Assembly: GCA_026419775.2 (NCBI GenBank)
Contig: JAOPGA020000840.1
Coordinates: 1-64,000, forward strand
DNA from: Acrasis kona
Lineage: Eukaryota; Heterolobosea; Eutetramitea; Acrasida; Acrasidae
Reading direction: 5' to 3'
DNA length: 64,000 bases
Shown: piece by piece, positions 11,618 through 21,225 of the stretch
Layout of the letters: every line of letters starts with the position of its first letter
Position numbering within the stretch: position 1 is the first letter of the stretch
The notes under the pieces: model-generated
Told to the model about the DNA's origin: nothing
The model's input: only the letters and a program-made list of their open reading frames with translations
Databases searched by the model: none
Program-made: the position numbers and the translations under genes

Positions 11618-12715
11618 TTATACTTTTGTTTTTGACAACTGCATCAATTCAAAGCCTGATTTTCTAATCTTTTTGGACACAAGACTCTTCCCTTCCTGAG
11701 TTACCGAATTCCACGCCGAATCATTGTCCTTCGAAAAGTCCTCAATCACATCAGCTTCAAACGCCTTACTAATAATGTTCCTGTCCACATCTCCAAGCTT
11801 GCTAACCACACTATTCAGTCTGTTCATGTTTATGTAATTTTTAATGTCTTTCCACACTCCATTTGTCTTTTCGAGTAACATCTGGTCCTCATTAACTTTT
11901 ACTTTTTCGACTTTAACGGGTTTGGTCTCCTCTAAAAACTTTTTATTCTTCTTCTTGATAACAACTCTGCTTCCGCTTTTGATCCACAAGTTGGAAATGG
12001 GCTTAATGACCACTCCTTCAACAATGTTAATTACCGGATCACTGTGGTGATGTTTATTCTTTAGAGGCGGGTGATTGTAAAAGGAGGGAAGAGTGGATCC
12101 GAACTCAGTGTCAAACTCGAGGACTTGTTCGAATGTACCCTTGAAAAGTATTCTTGCATAGATTGAGAACCCTGCCTCTGGTAGAATCTTTTCGAGTACA
12201 TCTGGCGTAACCCACGTTTCAATATTGTCTTGATAAACATAAATGTCGAATGCGTAAAAATCATATTCTGGTGTGTACAATACTTCGTTAAAAATTGGTT
12301 TTCTCTTGATGTCTTCGCATCCTTCTAAAGGATACCTTCCGCCAAACAGCTCTCCATAAATGTTTATTTGTCTGACTCCTTGGTATAGTTTGGAAACTAA
12401 TCTAAATAGCTTCAATGCACATTTTTTGTATTTTTCAGTAACGTGCTTGACAGCTTCAGGATAGAAGTTGTCACCTGGTTGAATGACTGATCCTCTCTTG
12501 GCAACTACCACTGTCTTGTCTTCGTTTACTACAAAAGAAAAGTTTGCACCATGTACTTTCTCGGTGACGACCCACTCAGTAACGTCTCCAAACCCTTTTG
12601 ATTCGCGAACTTCTTGGATGTGATCCTTTCTATAATGATTTTCAATAGAGGAGTACTTTTTGAATTGAAACTTTGATTTCATTTTTTCTATTATTACGCT
12701 ATAATTTACCACCAT
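11618..12715 (-). CDS. T4 Rnl2-family RNA ligase
   Basis: A 365-residue intronless frame. A second Met at residue 12 (MKSKFQFKKYSSIENHY) fits the family start better and may be the true one. Nucleotidyltransferase motifs are complete: motif I EKVHGANFSF (Lys is the AMP-accepting residue), motif III YGELFGGRY, motif IV EGVVIKP, and motif V VVIKKKNKKF. A C-terminal helical domain of ~100 residues follows. Rnl2-type ligases seal nicked or broken RNA with 3'-OH/5'-phosphate ends; relatives are the phage T4 enzyme and trypanosome RNA-editing ligases. The absence of introns and the adjacent GIY-YIG nuclease and transposase relic suggest acquisition, but a native repair or editing role is equally possible. 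Confidence 0.9.
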   Translation of the reverse strand: MVVNYSVIIEKMKSKFQFKKYSSIENHYRKDHIQEVRESKGFGDVTEWVVTEKVHGANFSFVVNEDKTVVVAKRGSVIQPGDNFYPEAVKHVTEKYKKCALKLFRLVSKLYQGVRQINIYGELFGGRYPLEGCEDIKRKPIFNEVLYTPEYDFYAFDIYVYQDNIETWVTPDVLEKILPEAGFSIYARILFKGTFEQVLEFDTEFGSTLPSFYNHPPLKNKHHHSDPVINIVEGVVIKPISNLWIKSGSRVVIKKKNKKFLEETKPVKVEKVKVNEDQMLLEKTNGVWKDIKNYINMNRLNSVVSKLGDVDRNIISKAFEADVIEDFSKDNDSAWNSVTQEGKSLVSKKIRKSGFELMQLSKTKV

Positions 12716-12840
12716 TCATCGCTACCTTTTTGAACACTTTTGAAGTTCCCCCAAGTTCGTAAACTACGATGCATCCTCAAATATGAAGTTCAATAAATTA
12801 CCGGAGGTTCAATTGAATTCATCTTTTTGTTTTTTTTGTA

Positions 12841-13560
12841 AGGAATTGTAAGGCGCTAGCATCCTCGCATTCATTATTGGACGCTTGGTTTAAAATGCTA
12901 AATCTTCAAAGAAATATTTACAATCCCACAAAGAATATAATACGAATCTCTTCCTTCAGTGGACAATTGTTCGGTGTTGGAAAAACAAGATTTGGTTCGT
13001 AACTGCAACAAAGACTCTTTGATCTTTTAGTTGACCCTGAAGGCCTTGATTTTGATGGCAACAAAGAACGGGACATGAAATTTTTAACTGATTATGCGTT
13101 ATCAGACCTAGTGAAACGCGGTGTACATTTCGTGGAAATTTATGAAAAGGAATATGTTATTGTTCGTCAAGAGAAATCAGCAGACACAAATGGCATAATC
13201 CTCACGGTGACTTGGCGGAAAGATCGGTGAGTTCCGATCCAAGTTCATTTACGTGGTGTGCTGCGACAGAATCAAACTCAAGTGCAAGAACGGCTGAGTA
13301 AGAAAGTACCAAGTTGGACTAAAGAGCAAGTGGAAGGGTTTGCTGCACACTTGTTAAATAATGGTTACACTGATTTGCAATCACTACAAAGCATTAAAAA
13401 AGAAGAGGCTAGATCTTGAAAATTGTGACGGATCATGTCATTGAGGCACTAAAGGAAGAGTGTTTGTGAGAATGAACAAGAAAATATTGGAAGGAAAAAG
13501 TTTTTGTTAGAAGAACAAATTGTAGATGTTCAATCCGTTCTTGAAGACTCTCTTGGTGTA
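12841..13560 (+). pseudogene. Decayed P-loop-type gene with SAM-like tail
   Basis: One plus-strand frame reads as protein from about 12841 to 13419 but is interrupted by TAA at 13000-13002 and TGA at 13228-13230, and has no convincing start. It contains FSGQLFGVGKTRFG, a Walker-A-like loop, followed by LFDLLVDPEG and a KSADTNGIILTVTWRK segment. After the second stop, WTKEQVEGFAAHLLNNGYTD resembles a SAM-domain N-terminus. The reading then continues in a shifted frame (KIVTDHVIEALKEE). Two in-frame stops and a shift indicate decay. P-loop genes with such tails are known in protist effector-like (Crinkler-type) families; that assignment is tentative. Confidence 0.5.
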
Positions 13561-13746
13561 TGACTCCAATAAAAACAATGATGATTCTCTAATGTTCAGA
13601 AATCTTCAAGTGCAGATTTGAACCATTAAAGTTTGAAATTACTGTTAGGTTGACCTAACCATGCATAATACCATTATGGTCCAACGGTAGACAACTTTCC
13701 TCAATTTGAAAGCTCCAAAATGACAAATATTTCTTGTGTATGAAAA

Positions 13747-16015
13747 ATGTCGCGGAGGGTGAGTGAGAATCAAAGGGAGGATCATAAATACGAAGACAGA
13801 TTACGTGAAGCAAGGGTAAATCACAAGAGCATGGGAGGAATGAGTGCTCACTTCTCAATCCTCCCACCCACAGACGGCGTCGAAGAACAACCAACACCAC
13901 CACAACAGGACAATATAACCCCAATAATAAACACAGCACGCAAAACATTTACATCCATTAAGGATTACCTGTTTCAAGGAAGTAAAAGCGCTACCCACAC
14001 AGTGCAACAAATTGAGGAGACCACAAGAAGTAGATCTTCATCTACTGGAGACCAGCATGAATGGGACTTGATGGACGATCATAATGAAGATCATGCTCAC
14101 AACAACAACCCACAACCCGCTCGCATTACTTTATTCAAAGATTCTGTACACACTGTAGTTTTTGAAAACAAAGCAATTCCTTCCGAGAACCCCAAATCAA
14201 CCCGCCTACAGGTCATTCAATCAATCTTCCAGGACCAAAAATGTTGCGAAGAGCTATTGACAAAAGTCAAGCAAGAATTAAAAATGAGGTCTTACATTAA
14301 TGCAGAGGAGAGAGTGGCACAAGAGTTGGACACCATCATATCCCTTATTCGAAAACAACGGGGCGCCTTGCATGCGATTTTCACAGATCAAAACCAAAGA
14401 CCACTTTTATTGTTTGTCAAGAAGCATCGTACCATTCTGTACAAGGAGAAGAAATTATACACAACATGCTGCATGACTGTCAATGAGAGGGACTGCAGCG
14501 GAGACATTAATGTGATCATATCCAACCCACATCCTGACCTAACCACGGAGGACGCTCTTGAGCTTATTTTTAGACTACACCAGCATGCTCGAATGAGGAG
14601 ATTAGCAGTTTCTATCCTAGAAAAAAGACCTTCATGTGAAGTAGAAATATTTATACCTCAATTGTTACAATCTATTTATTTGTTTAATGACACGTCCGAT
14701 AGTACTGGTATTTATTCCTTCTTAACAAAAATTGTTGTGTCCTCTCCTGCAATCTATAATAAAATGTTGTGGTTGCTCCGATTACAACAAACAGTCAAAC
14801 CAAATCCTGTGCTTGGCACTCTTTATATTCATCTAGAACAGTATAGTGTTGAAATGAACGAACAATGTCGTGTGTTGTTTAATAAGCAAGAAAAGTTAAT
14901 TTATAATTTGAACAATATTGGTAGATATCTGAGCACTAATCTGAACCAATTGTCCAGACATGATCGCGTCAAACAGCTTAAATGTATTATTGAAGGCACT
15001 CATGATTTTCCTCAATATGTCCCCATGATGAATCTTGAAAAAGGTGTTGTGAAAACTGTACAAAACATACAAGACAGGGTATGCCGCATGTATGATTGGG
15101 ATGTAATATTTCCGCTTGACTGCTTGCCGATGGAATCTTTTCCTAATGTTATTGTCACAAAAATACTTGTTGAAAATTGTAATGTGTTCAAAAGTGCAAT
15201 GGCACCACTTCTTATTCCTTTTCAAACCAACGACAATCAAATTCTATCCATGATTTTCAAAAGAGGTGATGACTTGAGACAAGATATGTTAATGTTGCAG
15301 GTGATGCGATTTATGGATCTTGTACTAAGACAGAACCATCTTGACTTGCACTTGACACTGTATGATGTGATGGCAATGGGTGTCGATCATGGAATGGTGG
15401 AATTAGTTCCAAACTCACATACAATCTCTTCTGTGCTGTCTGCTCATGGTACAATTTACAAATTCCTACACACAAAAAATAAATCTTTCCGCTCCTTCGA
15501 TTGTTCTTTAAAAACTTTTGTTAAAAGTTGTGCTGGCTACTGTATTATCACCTTTCTGCTTGGTATCGGGGACAGACATCTTGATAACATCATGTTGTGT
15601 GAGGATGGAAGGATGTTCCATATTGAATTTTGGTTTTGTACTTGGCAAAGATCCAAAGCCGCAATTCACAACCTCCTCTCTTCGGATAACCAGCCAAATG
15701 GTAGAAAGCATGAGGTCGCCAGAAAGTCAAGAATTAGATCTACTTGCAGAATTTAAAGACTTGTGCGTTAAGTCTTTTTGTGTATTGAGGAAGTACGCCA
15801 ATATTATTCTGTTAATGCTCGATGTAATGAGTGACTGTGGCTTGGCTCAAATAAGTCAAGTCAACATACAAACAGTGAGGAACAACTTTGCCTTAAATTT
15901 AAATGAGGGTGAATTGCGTCAGTACATTATCAAAAAATTATCTGATAGCTTAAACAGTGTGTTCCCAAAAATTAATGACCAGCTGCACAAAATAGCACAA
16001 AGCATGAGAAATTAG
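13747..16015 (+). CDS. Phosphatidylinositol 3-kinase, Vps34-like
   Basis: About 755 residues once one apparent extra base near 15626-15627 is allowed for. The helical domain is in the middle (DALELIFRLHQHARMRRLA onward). The kinase domain follows with FKRGDDLRQDMLMLQVMRF (activation of ATP lobe), FVKSCAGYCIITFLLGIGDR then HLDNIML (catalytic loop), the metal-binding segment, and LGKDPKPQFTTSSLRITSQM. The tail (FALNLNEGELRQYIIKKL, QLHKIAQSMRN) matches class III enzymes, which make PI3P on endosomes and autophagosomes. As given, the frame shifts exactly at the conserved DFG: the bases read HIEFW, whereas dropping one A yields the canonical HIDFGFVLGKDPK. No clear C2 domain is visible in the N-terminal ~150 residues, which are low in complexity. 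It ends 23 nt from the convergent LRR gene. Confidence 0.85.
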
Positions 16016-16038
16016 TAAAATAGAAGAGGTTAATTAAT

Positions 16039-16965
16039 CTACAATAAAACTGCATTTATTTTTTCGTACTTTTGTGGAATAATTGTCACATCACGACAGT
16101 GCATGATTTGTAGAAATTCAAGACTGTCTCCAAGATTGTCAAACAGCTCGTTGGTCAGCAATCCGCAGTCAACCAGCGTGAGTGTTGAAAGACTCTTTTT
16201 GATGTGATTGAAAGATGAATTTACAAGCCTATCTGCATTTATAACAGTTAGACAATTAATCTTATTCAAATGAAAAAATCCAGACCCAGACACTTGGTGA
16301 CAACCTGTAAGAAGGAGTTCTTCTACATTTTTTATTAAAGAGAACATTTGATCTGTTATTAGTGAACAATCATGCAGTTTAAGTGTGCGGATATGATTTG
16401 TCAAGTAAGAAAAGCTTTGGTCTTGTATACCATGGCAAGGTAGCTCTAAATATCGTAACTGCTGAAAATAGGGAAATGAATCACCGGTGATTTTAAAATC
16501 AGCTTCACAATAGTATTTGGCACCATGGGTTAGCTGAATAAAGGCGGGAGTGTAAGTGAATTTAAGACCGTGAATTCCTTTGAATGAATTATGGTTAATG
16601 TCATCGTCTGATGTATCCTCATTTACATTGAAAATGCGATCTAACATGACAATTTCCTCCTCTTTGTATTTAAGTGATCTTTTGCAGCATCCAAAGAAGT
16701 TTAATAAATCTTTGTTATTCATGTATGAAATGATTTGCATCAACACGTCGTCTCCACAGTTGAAAATTGTGAGTGTTGTGAAAGAGGTGGGCTTGTTGCA
16801 ATTAAATATACCCGGTGCATTGTATGCGAGTATTGATTGTGTGAGGAAGAATGATTTGAGAATGATGCGTCTGATAAAGTGCTTGATTGAGGATATTTTG
16901 ATCATATTACAAAAGAAATAAAAATCAAGTCTACTATTAGCCGCTAAAAGGATTGATGCCAACAA
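16039..16965 (-). CDS. F-box-like / leucine-rich-repeat protein
   Basis: A 308-residue single-exon frame. An F-box-like helical segment (DDVLMQIISYMNNKDLLNFF) lies at about residues 71-90, followed after an acidic linker by at least six short LRRs (LRYLELPCHGI, IRTLKLHDCSLIT, VEELLLTGCHQVS, LSTLTLVDCGLLT, LEFLQIMHCRDVT). This is the cysteine-containing LRR type typical of SCF substrate adaptors. The likely role is selecting a substrate for ubiquitination, but the target is unknown. A later Met (residue 21) could be the start. It is tail-to-tail with the PI3-kinase gene. Confidence 0.75.
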   Translation of the reverse strand: MLASILLAANSRLDFYFFCNMIKISSIKHFIRRIILKSFFLTQSILAYNAPGIFNCNKPTSFTTLTIFNCGDDVLMQIISYMNNKDLLNFFGCCKRSLKYKEEEIVMLDRIFNVNEDTSDDDINHNSFKGIHGLKFTYTPAFIQLTHGAKYYCEADFKITGDSFPYFQQLRYLELPCHGIQDQSFSYLTNHIRTLKLHDCSLITDQMFSLIKNVEELLLTGCHQVSGSGFFHLNKINCLTVINADRLVNSSFNHIKKSLSTLTLVDCGLLTNELFDNLGDSLEFLQIMHCRDVTIIPQKYEKINAVLL

Positions 16966-17666
16966 CCCTCCAGCACATACACGGTCTGTTTGTTAAGCAA
17001 AGGCCTCCGTTGATGATTGTGGAGGGACAATTGATTTGTTCAATTGTGAACTCAACATTTTTATGGATGAAATTAAATGTGAACTCAACACTTTTATTGA
17101 TAAAACGGAAATTAGAGTTGCATAATACTTCTAATATACATGTACCCAGATGTTTCGTGTTCAACTTGATTTAATCTTGCTCACCGTTGCTCACTACTAC
17201 TCACTAAATTCTGGACCACCATTCAATTCAAAATAAAGATTACATCTTACTCATTCTATACGTTCGTGTCATCACCATTAAATGTATCAAGGATAAGAAT
17301 GCAATGTGGAGATTCATTCGTGCCACAATTTCATTTATTCTTTATAGCACTTGCGAGTATAATAAAAGTGAGTAGTAACATCTTTGATAACGATTTGCTC
17401 CTTTGATGCATCAAATTTCCTCTCACAATCTTTGCCACCTTTTTTAAATCCCTCACAATCTCACGTACTTATTATATAACCAGGTCTAAGTCGAATTAAT
17501 CATTTTGTTGTTCGTCCTGAGGTAATTCGCAATGCGAACTGTGTGAAACGCCGGACGATTTCAATTTGTAGGACTGGTTGTCCAATCTAAATTTGGAGTT
17601 TCACATATGTAATCAACCATCGAATTTTTCACAGAATCGAAGAACACAAGTTAACAGTTAACAAAC
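16966..17666. other. Intergenic with a short direct repeat
   Basis: About 700 bases between the LRR gene and eIF4A. It holds two near-identical 19-bp copies of GTGAACTCAACA-T/C-TTTTAT at 17046 and 17079, both within 200 bp of the LRR gene start. The rest is AT-rich and includes the eIF4A promoter and 5' leader. No coding frame is supported. Confidence 0.45.
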
Positions 17667-18873
17667 ATGAACAACCAAGACGAAATTATTGTAGAAGACT
17701 ACGAAAACGCCAAAAGCAGATACGATGACCGTGAAGTCAAGGACTTTGACGACATGAACCTCAAGGAAGGCCTTTTGAGAGGAATCTATTCCTATGGTTT
17801 TGAGAAGCCATCAAAGATCCAACAACGCGCCATCTTGCCCATTACCACATCTAACCCACCAGCTGATGTCATCGGTCAAGCCCAATCCGGTACCGGCAAA
17901 ACCGCCACTTTCACCATCTCCATGTTACAACGTATTGATACAACCAAACCCGAACTTCAAGCACTAGTCATGGCACCCACTCGTGAGTTGGCCCAACAAA
18001 TCCACAAAGTCGTTCTTGCCCTAGGAGAGCACTTGAAGGTCAAAGGTCCATGCCTGCGTCGGTGGTACTAAAGTCGTTGACGACATTGCCATCCTAAAGG
18101 ACGGCGTCCACGTCATCGTCGGAACCCCCGGTCGCGTCTACCACATGATCTCCGAACAAATCATCAACTCTGCAACCATCAAGATGTTGGTGATTGACGA
18201 GGCCGACGAAATGTTGAGCAGAGGTTTCAAGGATCAAATCTATGCCATCTTCAAGTTGCTACCAGAAGAAATGCAAGTCTGCTTGTTCAGCGCCACCATG
18301 CCACCAGAAGTGTTGGAAATCACAGAAAAGTTCATGCGCGACTCCATCCGCATCTTGGTCAAGAAGGAAGAATTGACATTGGAAGGTATCCGTCAGTTCT
18401 ACATTGCAGTCCAAAAGGAGGACTGGAAGTTGGACACATTGTGCGATTTGTACAAGACTTTGGTCATCACCCAGTGCGTCATTTTCTGCAACGCCCGTAA
18501 GAAGGTCGAGTGGTTGGCCGAAGAGATGAACAAGAGAAACTTCACCGTGTCATGCATGCACGGAGAGATGGACCCAGATCAAAGAGAGCTCATCATGAAG
18601 GAGTTCAAATCAGGAAGCAGCAGAGTGTTGATCAGCACCGACTTGTTGGCACGTGGTATCGACGTGCATCACGTCAGCTTGGTCATCAACTATGACTTGC
18701 CCCGTTACAAGGAAAACTACTTGCACAGAATTGGAAGATCCGGTCGTTATGGTCGCAAGGGTGTCGCCATCAACTTTGTGTCCAGAGATGATGTCAGATC
18801 TCTTCGCGAATTGGAAAAGTTCTACACTACTCAAATCGAGGAAATGCCAGAAGACGTTGCCAACCTTTTGTAA
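17667..18873 (+). CDS. EIF4A: Translation initiation factor eIF4A, with an apparent 1-nt frameshift
   Basis: DEAD-box RNA helicase with all motifs: Q motif ([14 protein letters not shown]), AQSGTGKTA (I), PTRELA (Ia), TPGR (Ib), DEAD (II), SAT (III), and [10 protein letters not shown] (VI). YDLPRY and ARGIDV precede motif VI. It unwinds mRNA 5' leaders in the eIF4F complex. The frame breaks at 18041-18050: reading on gives a premature stop after [11 protein letters not shown], while removing one G of the GG at 18045-18046 gives the standard [12 protein letters not shown] junction and an uninterrupted ~401-aa protein. Because the rest is perfectly conserved, an error in the sequence is likelier than a pseudogene. 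Codon choice is visibly more C-ending than in neighbours, as expected of a highly expressed gene. Confidence 0.92.
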
Positions 18874-19239
18874 GTCCTTGACGGGCCTACACGCTTGGAC
18901 AGGTGCCTTACTGGAGTTTTATGTGTAATTTTGAAGAAAGTGCGTTAGTTATTGTGTATCAAGCAGTAAAATAAAAATTATTTATACCAATTTATTTTTC
19001 AACTCTTTTAGTGTGACATTATCAGTCTTGATGGTGACCGCTATCATGACCCTGTCCTAGTTTTGTTCAGTGACTCATTTATTTTCTCAGCAGCGAAGAT
19101 ATTTGCGGGTGGATGAAAACGAAGAAGGTCTCCGCCTTTTTTGTAAGAAGATAATTTGTCCATGGAGAGCGCCCCTCTTGTCATGGGATCAAAATCACGT
19201 GCTGTTGATATTTAAAAATACCACATAAAAAAACACAAC
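18874..19239. other. Intergenic, eIF4A 3' region
   Basis: About 365 bases. It includes AAAATAAAAATT some 95 bases after the eIF4A stop, a probable poly(A) signal. No other feature recognised. Confidence 0.4.
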
Positions 19240-19518
19240 ATGAACCCGATAATAAGGAATACCATTAGAGCGTCATCTATTAGGATGATAAGGTTTTGTC
19301 ATGAAGGAGGATACGAAAGAGACAGTCTACACCCTGAAGTGTATCAAGAGGAGATACTAGACGGTACTCTAGAGAGGATGCGTGAGAGTAAGATGTCTTA
19401 TCGTAAACAAGAGAACAGAGACATGTTCCTGCACAAAATTGAGGAGGAGATTAGACGAGATGGAGGAAATCCTAATCAAATTGGAACCTCTGGACTTTGC
19501 CCCCAGAGTTGTTTTTGA
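19240..19518 (+). CDS. Small protein with mitochondrial-type N-terminus
   Basis: A 92-residue frame starting MNPIIRNTIRASSIRMIRF, which is Arg-rich, acid-free and amphipathic, so a mitochondrial presequence is likely. The remaining sequence is charged and helical (EEILDGTLERMRESKMSYRK, IEEEIRRDGG). No family recognised. It has its own upstream spacer and is followed by an AATAAA element at about 19576. The C-terminal residues after GGNPNQIG may not be final if an unrecognised intron exists. Confidence 0.5.
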   Translation: MNPIIRNTIRASSIRMIRFCHEGGYERDSLHPEVYQEEILDGTLERMRESKMSYRKQENRDMFLHKIEEEIRRDGGNPNQIGTSGLCPQSCF

Positions 19519-19702
19519 GTTTTTGGAGAGCTTTTTAGCAACAATTTTGAAGAATGTGTGAATATGTACTGTACAATAAACATCTGATGACATTAGTGAT
19601 ACCAAGCTCTAGCTCACCAACCACTATCCAGAACTCTTCTATCTAGATACGCTGTGGACCACGTGGAGCATTGGAACATGTCTCAGGAAATATTGTAATC
19701 CA

Positions 19703-20245
19703 ATGCTCAAAAGTGCCTTTCGGTCATCTCGCCCTCGTTCAAGTTTTGCAGAAGCGTTTAGGAAGTGGAGTAGCGACGTAGTCTACACAAACAATTTAAT
19801 TATTGACAAGGACTTATCAGGTCAGATTCTTGATAGGACTGTGGTCGATGATCAAAAGTGTTGCCATATTAAAAAGATAGAAGAACTTCATCACCCCGCG
19901 TGCGGTCAATATGGTGTGTTCGCTAAAAGCGATATACCTAAAAATAAAGTAATTGGGAACTACACTGGTCGTTTGACATCGCTACATCCAAGAGATTGTT
20001 CATATCTTTATTATCTGGGACCAATTAAGGGTAAAACATTTTATATAGATGCAAAACATTACGGAAATGCAACAAGGTATATAAACGATTACCGAGGAAT
20101 TCACAACCAACCAAACTGCCGGTTTTTAAGAGAGGTAGTTGAAGGGGAGAAAGTTCAGGTTACTGTGAGCATTGTATCAATATGTGATGTGAGAATGGGT
20201 GAAGAGATTCTACTTGATTATGGCCCGACTTTCTGGACTGACTGA
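19703..20245 (+). CDS. SET-domain protein
   Basis: A 180-residue single-exon frame. After ~55 residues of Arg/Ser-rich N-terminus, a compact SET domain begins: CGQYGVFAKSDIPKNKVIGN (the G-x-G start), then FYIDAKHYGNATRYINDYRG followed by QPNCRF (the substrate/SAM Asn-rich motif in the usual R-x-I-N form), and EEILLDYGPTFW (the final Tyr motif). SET domains methylate lysines on histones or other proteins. No pre-SET zinc cluster or post-SET cysteines are seen, so the substrate is unknown. The N-terminal composition might also act as a mitochondrial or nuclear signal. Confidence 0.8.
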   Translation: MLKSAFRSSRPRSSFAEAFRKWSSDVVYTNNLIIDKDLSGQILDRTVVDDQKCCHIKKIEELHHPACGQYGVFAKSDIPKNKVIGNYTGRLTSLHPRDCSYLYYLGPIKGKTFYIDAKHYGNATRYINDYRGIHNQPNCRFLREVVEGEKVQVTVSIVSICDVRMGEEILLDYGPTFWTD

Positions 20246-20390
20246 TGCTGGAAGAATCTATTGGAACATTGAATCGATTGATCTTAAAATAACATACAAT
20301 TGTTACCTGTATAATAAAAGGTAATTCCTTTAAAATACTATGTTTTGTTTCGGACTATAGTTCTTTCAACTTTTAAAAGTTGATTGTAAG

Positions 20391-21168
20391 ATGAGTTCTA
20401 CCCAACTTCCAACAAAAAAACATCTAGTTGTGGATCTTAGGCTAGATACTACAACAAACCAAATCATCAAATATACAAGAGGTTACGTTAAGAATTTCCA
20501 ATCAATCGGAATTAAAATCCAACCACCATGGGGCCTTAGATACTTATTATAAAATGACGCTCAAAAAAGATTATGAATTATCATCCAATTCACGGTTCTA
20601 CCTGAAAGATCATGGCTGTATGCTAATAAACAGTATAAAATGGAATACAGCCTGCAGCGTGGAAATGTTCAAGTTGTCCAAAGGAGCCCGAAAGATTCTG
20701 CAGTCCCGAAACGCAGGAGGCAACAGTTACAGAAGCGAGGCCTTGAGCTTTGATATAGCCCTCAATTTAATCCCTGGGATTGAGTTGCTCAAGACCGAAA
20801 CGGAGATAAAGTACTCATCAAGAAGATCAAAAAAAACGGATTATGTAATAAGAGTTAGCGATATTTATCTAGGCGTTTCCGTCACAAGGGCAATGTGCTA
20901 TTTTGAACATCAATCTTTCAATAAAACTGACGCCTACCAGATGCTGTACAAGAAGTTAAAGGCCGTGATATCATCAAATGAGAGCAACTGCGGAGACCCA
21001 AAGTTTGACAGACAGATTTTGCATGTGTTTGTTCAGAGTCAGGAGATTTCTGAATTGTTACAAGAAGCTTACCAGAGCATAGAAGAGGAGGTGAAGAGCA
21101 ATACAATTGTGTTATTAACAATAACGCCAGAAAAAGGATCCGATTGGTTGTATTACATGATTAAATGA
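20391..21168 (+). CDS. Conserved-looking protein of unknown function, one apparent frameshift
   Basis: Starting at ATG 20391, the frame reads MSSTQLPTKKHLVVDLRLD and stops after IKIQPPWGLRYLL. The adjacent frame is open through the same point and continues as HGALDTYYKMTLKKDYELSS to the stop at 21168. Treating one C of CCACCATGG (20523-20528) as extra gives one protein of ~258 aa. Notable blocks are YRSEALSFDIALNLIPGIEL, LLKTETEIKYSSRRSKKTDY, LGVSVTRAM and DRQILHVFVQ. The pattern of a conserved E-x-E strand, a TDY strand and VSVTRA is reminiscent of nuclease-like folds, but no catalytic set is certain. If the break is real, the downstream part could start at ATG 20554. Confidence 0.6.
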
Positions 21169-21225
21169 TGTTTTAATTCACAGTTTATGAAGAGTAGATG
21201 TAAATGATAAAAGTACATAATTTAT

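Noticed and set aside
17046-17098. Two 19-bp direct copies as a possible operator or transposon end
   Set aside because: Only two copies and no flanking duplication; recorded as a minor repeat only.
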